Part shown: positions 60,290-64,000 of the stretch, piece after piece
How the letters are laid out: every line of letters starts with the position of its first letter
Numbering within the stretch: position 1 is the stretch's first letter
From: Straminergon stramineum
Taxonomy: Eukaryota > Streptophyta > Bryopsida > Hypnales > Calliergonaceae
Assembly: GCA_963920665.1 (NCBI GenBank)
Contig: OY987270.1
Coordinates: 19,370,019 to 19,434,018, forward strand
DNA length: 64,000 nucleotides
Direction of reading: 5' to 3'
Translations under genes and position numbers: made by a program
The notes under the pieces: generated by a model
Seen by the model: the letters and a program-made list of their open reading frames with translations, nothing else
The model's database searches: none
What the model was told of the DNA's origin: nothing

Positions 60290-62050
60290 TGTTTAATGAT
60301 TTTTAATACTATTCAGATATATCACCTAACTTTTTTTTCCCCAAATGAATCATTCAAAGTGCTAACTAATAACACCCTAGTTGTAGATGTTGGGAATGCT
60401 CATCTTTTACAATAGCTCTTCTGAGCTGGGAAACTAGTAAAAAAAGAAATAACAAAGTGAAATTTGGCGTGCTTAGGCATAGGTGCACAACCACTTGCCC
60501 TGTTTCCAACAAAAACAAATGATTTAGTAAAGGATACATAATTTCCATTTCACTTCCATCAGTTGTTTCAAAAAATACAAATTGAATGATTAATTGAAAA
60601 TAGATTTAGTTATGCTAAAACAATTAAACAAGTTGGGTGTAGCACACTCCGTCTCTAGTGATGTGAATTTGGGCTCCATTAGTCCATCATCAGGAAAGTA
60701 CTCCCCAATTGAAACAATATCGTTTCAATGGTTACACAATCCAATATTGAAAATATATTGTTAATGTACAAAAGTAGTACTATAACAATATAGTTTCAAT
60801 GGAATGCATTGTTCCTACTGAAAATTATATTGTTGCAGTACTGATGTTGTACTACAATAATACACTTTCAATACTAGATTGTATAACCATTGAAACAATA
60901 TTGCAACAATACTAAGATAGGGGGGTAGTTCGCCACAGTCCCCTTACAAAATTAATCATCAAGCCAACACTGTAGCTCAATCAACAGACTATGTCTGGCA
61001 ACCTGTCACTTGCACTTGGAACTCAGAAAATACTTAGAATTCCGGTAGGTCACCACTGCTACCACCTAATTTCTCTTCTACCCACTAAGAAATAGTGGAT
61101 GAATAATTTGGATGATAACCGACGGGAGGAAAAGGCAGACCCCTCTCATGCTACTGAATGTTATAAAGCAAATCTCGGTAGTTAGACAATACCTAAAATT
61201 ATATCATATAATAGAATAGAAATTGAATTACATTATATTATTTATAGGAATTCATTAATAAGTTTTGAAAGAGTTTTAGCCTTTTAGGGGAAGAAAACAA
61301 AGACAAAAAGCATATCAAGTCCTCTTTCTTGACCAATTTATTTAGTATGTATCCAACTAACTATTACCAATATTATGCTATGCAAATACAATCATAAAAA
61401 AAAGCCTTCAGTAATCAAGTGCCTAATGTGCCTAAGAGGATTGCATTATTGGTTTTAAGGTAGTAGATAATCTAAGTCTCCTACTCTCCTTTGCAATATT
61501 GTCTACAAGCATGTGAGTTTTTGTAATGTTAATAAAAAGTGATTTCTATTATTATTATGAATCAAATTTTATTTTCACAATGATTTTTCCATTTTGCTTT
61601 TACTTTGTAAAGCCCCTCTCCCCCAAAATCTATGTCTCTCCCTTACAACACAATTGTCTATTAGTTGTATATGCAACAACGCAAAGTCCTAGTAAATAGA
61701 TTTTAATTTTTTTTATGAACAATTTCATAATGAATACCACGGGGCATTTAATTCTTGATTAATGAAAGAAATATTTAGAGAGGTTATCAAAGTTTTCAAA
61801 GTATTTTTCAAAATAATTAGATTTATATAAGTAAAAAAATGAAATTTTCACTTATTTGAATAGTTTTCACTTATTTGACAAATACTAAATATAAAATCCT
61901 CAAAAAATAATAAGAAACTACAATATTGGCTACAAATGGTTTATTTGCTATTGCACAAACTTGCTTTTGAAGATAGTGGCTACACAAACTTCTTTACTTT
62001 GAATTTACTAAACCCATACCAAATAGCTACACCTTAAAGCATGGACACTT
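60290..62050. other. AT-rich intergenic DNA, no gene seen
   Basis: Apart from the foldback at 60715-60903 there is only AT-rich sequence. Near 61150 lies a lone end (GCTACTGAATGTTA) of the element type seen at 6624-6792. Confidence 0.45.
60715..60903. repeat. Foldback of about 190 bp
   Basis: The left arm, CAATATCGTTTCAATGGTTA onward, pairs with the right arm, read on minus CAATATTGTTTCAATGGTTA. Pairing continues to a centre near 60809 with about 80% matching. A MITE or a hairpin small-RNA precursor are both possible. Confidence 0.75.
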
Positions 62051-62714
62051 TTAACCCCTAAATGTCTGAGGACATTTTTGAGCTTCTAAGAATTTGATTT
62101 GATTTGATTTGAACAAGAAGTCAACATTTTAATAAGTTGTATCAATTTTTTTTATATTTGTAATTGCACAAATTCAAACTAGACATATTAGAGATCACGT
62201 AGGAAAAGAAAACACAACAATGTCAAACATGGATTGGAAGATTATAATGTTTGATCATGAGAGTGTTAAAATTGCAAAAGTAATTTGAAGTCTTTCAATC
62301 TTCTTTTCACATGTCAAATCTAAAAATTTGGTCACCAAAAAAAATGTGGTTAAAGGGCCTCACATGCATAACCCCCAATCAATTTATGGCTTCTCAAAAT
62401 CTACTCTACAATTTTTTTAAATGAATTTCATATGTGATTTTTCTCCAAGATCTAGTGTACGTATTTGAGGCTCATTTCCAAGAGTCCCTAACACTACAAA
62501 AAGTCAAGATTGCAATGGACACCCTTGCACAAAATCTTGAATAGAAAAATTATAATCCATCATTTTCTCAATCGGATTTTTGATGTTAAAATTAGACTTC
62601 AAAAAGAATTTTTCAAAGATATGAACTATTACAAATAGCAACTTGTTTAGGATTTATCTAACTTCAAAGTGTTGTTGACACCAAAATTTGGTACCTTAGG
62701 CATTTAGGGGTTAA
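62051..62714. mobile_element. TTAA-bounded element E, copy 3, inverted (664 bp)
   Basis: Left border TTAACCCCTAAATGTCTGAG; right border on minus TTAACCCCTAAATGCCTAAG. The body is the reverse complement of copies 1 and 2. Confidence 0.85.
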
Positions 62715-63565
62715 GGTTTGTTGACTTAATTGTCTCATCTAAGAGCTTTATTTCATAACATTATTCAACAACTTTGGATGTTCTTCTTGATCAACTCTAA
62801 TATGCAAAATATCACATTCTTGTGAGTTGATGAAATTGGAAGGTTAAACCTATAGGAAAAATCAGCATAGACAAGTTGACATTTCTAATAAAAAAATAAA
62901 AGGGAGACTATCAATGGACTTGAGAAAGATGGGAACAGTGAAAGGAAGTCTCGTTGAGAGAACCAAACGAGAAATAACCAATCTTTTTTTTGGCTTAAAT
63001 TATCTTTTCTTGCATGGATGCATATGGCACTCTACTTTGATTGTTGACTATTGATGTGTCATTTTGACTTTGAAATATTGGTGCCATCATATTTTTGTGT
63101 GGCAATTAGTCAACTTCCCATTTGGATTCACTTTTCTTAGATTGTAGTTGTTGTCAATGCAAAACCTCTATTGCCCTATTTTATACTATTAGTGAGAATG
63201 AAAAATTAATCTCACTTCAATATATTATTATTTAGAAATTTAAAACAAAGGATACTTCAAATTTTATTTATTTAAGACACAATGACTTTGATAAATTGGT
63301 GTCTTATGCCCTAATAGGACTCTCTTCTTTCTTCTAAAACCAACAAATAACGTCAACTTTATGGCGGACTCTCCATCCCTTATCCACACCAATCTTACAT
63401 TTCATTTAGCCTAAAAAGTCTTGGAATGAAATTGAGCAATGTTTTCTTTGATTTCAACTGTCCATATTGTTCACTTCTCCTTTAGCCTACTCATCTCTTT
63501 CTCATGACTTGATTACAATCTTCATTCTTTTGTAGCTTGCAATTCTCATGATCGTTCAATGTAGA
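62715..63565. other. AT-rich intergenic DNA, no gene seen
   Basis: No coding or RNA feature is recognised. Confidence 0.45.
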
Positions 63566-63769
63566 CACTAGAAGAAAACTACTTCGCAATTATGTCGAGC
63601 TCGATGATACTTTTTGTAAATTCTAACAAAAAAACACAAAATCTGCATTAATAGAAATGAAGTTTTCAGAAAACTACATTTCTATCAACACAAATTTTTT
63701 GTTATTTGTTAGAATTTATAAAAAGTATCAGTGAGCTCAACATAATTACGAAGCAGATTTCTTCTAGTC
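63566..63769. mobile_element. CACTA-derived foldback MITE (204 bp)
   Basis: It starts CACTAGAAGAAAACTAC and its right end on minus is GACTAGAAGAAATCTGC. The two halves are inverted copies almost to the centre: AATTATGTCGAGCTC with AATTATGTTGAGCTC, GATACTTTTTGTAAATTCTA with GATACTTTTTATAAATTCTA. A 3-bp duplication, AGA, flanks it at 63563-63565 and 63770-63772. The start resembles the 4.3-kb CACTA-type element. Confidence 0.8.
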
Positions 63770-63821
63770 AGAGTTCTCTGCAAGTATAAGCCTCTTAATC
63801 AGTCATGGCATGGAATCTCCA

Positions 63822-64000
63822 TTAACCCTTGAAAGGCCCTTGGGGTCCCTCTATACAACCCGTATTTAGCTTTATAACTCTTCAATTGTGGTTTGATAGA
63901 TGAGTTATGATACATTTTTATTTACATACTATCATAATCATTAATTTACTTTGTATTGAAAAATATTTGGTCAATGTTTTCATGATCAAATACCACCAAA
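63822..64000. mobile_element. TTAA-bounded short element B, second copy (cut by window end)
   Basis: Begins TTAACCCTTGAAAGGCCCTT and continues GGGGTCCCTCTATACAAC, matching the right half of 19620-19862 on minus. The other border lies beyond the window. Confidence 0.75.

Noticed and set aside
57243..62714. Interpretation of the TTAA elements as Stowaway MITEs with TA targets
   Set aside because: The bases outside TA (T before, A after) are constant in every intact border, which favours a TTAA target; empty-site data would be decisive.
1..64000. tRNA, rRNA, CRISPR arrays and bacterial-type operons
   Set aside because: None seen; the inverted and tandem repeats present have no CRISPR-like spacing and the genes are spliced.

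Overview
The window looks like nuclear DNA of a streptophyte. The genes are plant-type and split by short introns (about 100 to 1,100 bp) with GT/AG boundaries. The rest is AT-rich intergenic DNA full of decayed transposable elements. The recognisable proteins are typical of land plants: a ClpS1-type chloroplast adaptor, HIT4, an LPR1-type multicopper oxidase, a peroxisomal 2,4-dienoyl-CoA reductase ending in SRL, PIG-Q/GPI1 and a TDRD3-like protein. Compact genes in TE-rich AT DNA would suit a bryophyte or other seed-free plant, but the sequence alone does not settle the species.

Layout. 1-3.1 kb: AT-rich, no gene. 3.1-6.0 kb: a gene-like, probably decayed island I could not identify. 6.0-6.8 kb: two small inverted-repeat elements. 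8.0-17.3 kb: a gene cluster with the TDRD3-like gene (-), HIT4 (+) and ClpS (-). TDRD3-like and HIT4 are divergent over about 1.2 kb containing telo-box motifs; HIT4 and ClpS are convergent. 17.3-21.1 kb: TE debris and a 280-bp foldback. 21.1-24.4 kb: a possible divergent first exon (-) and the dienoyl-CoA reductase gene (+). 24.4-34.3 kb: AT-rich DNA with TTAA-flanked elements. 35.4-40.1 kb: PIG-Q (+), nine exons. 41.5-46.4 kb: a triple nest, with a LINE remnant cut by a CACTA-type element that itself carries a solo LTR. 49.6-52.1 kb: the LPR1-like multicopper oxidase (+). 55.4-56.4 kb: a CDPK-like kinase pseudogene (-). 57-64 kb: dense small elements.

The genes do not form a pathway; they are independent housekeeping or stress genes. 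For all five spliced models the exon phases close and the total length is a multiple of three: 490, 159, 296, 707 and 586 aa.

The most interesting signals are in the repeats. (1) Several families of TIR elements all end exactly at TTAA, with termini such as TTAACCCCTAAATGCC and TTAACCCTAGAAGGG. This resembles piggyBac ends and is unexpected in a plant. (2) Two other small TIR families, both starting GGTAGAGG, occur seven times, and every copy lies inside an intron of one of four genes; one copy almost fills its intron and its end coincides with the 5' splice site. (3) The LINE/CACTA/solo-LTR nest can be dated layer by layer because both target-site duplications are intact.
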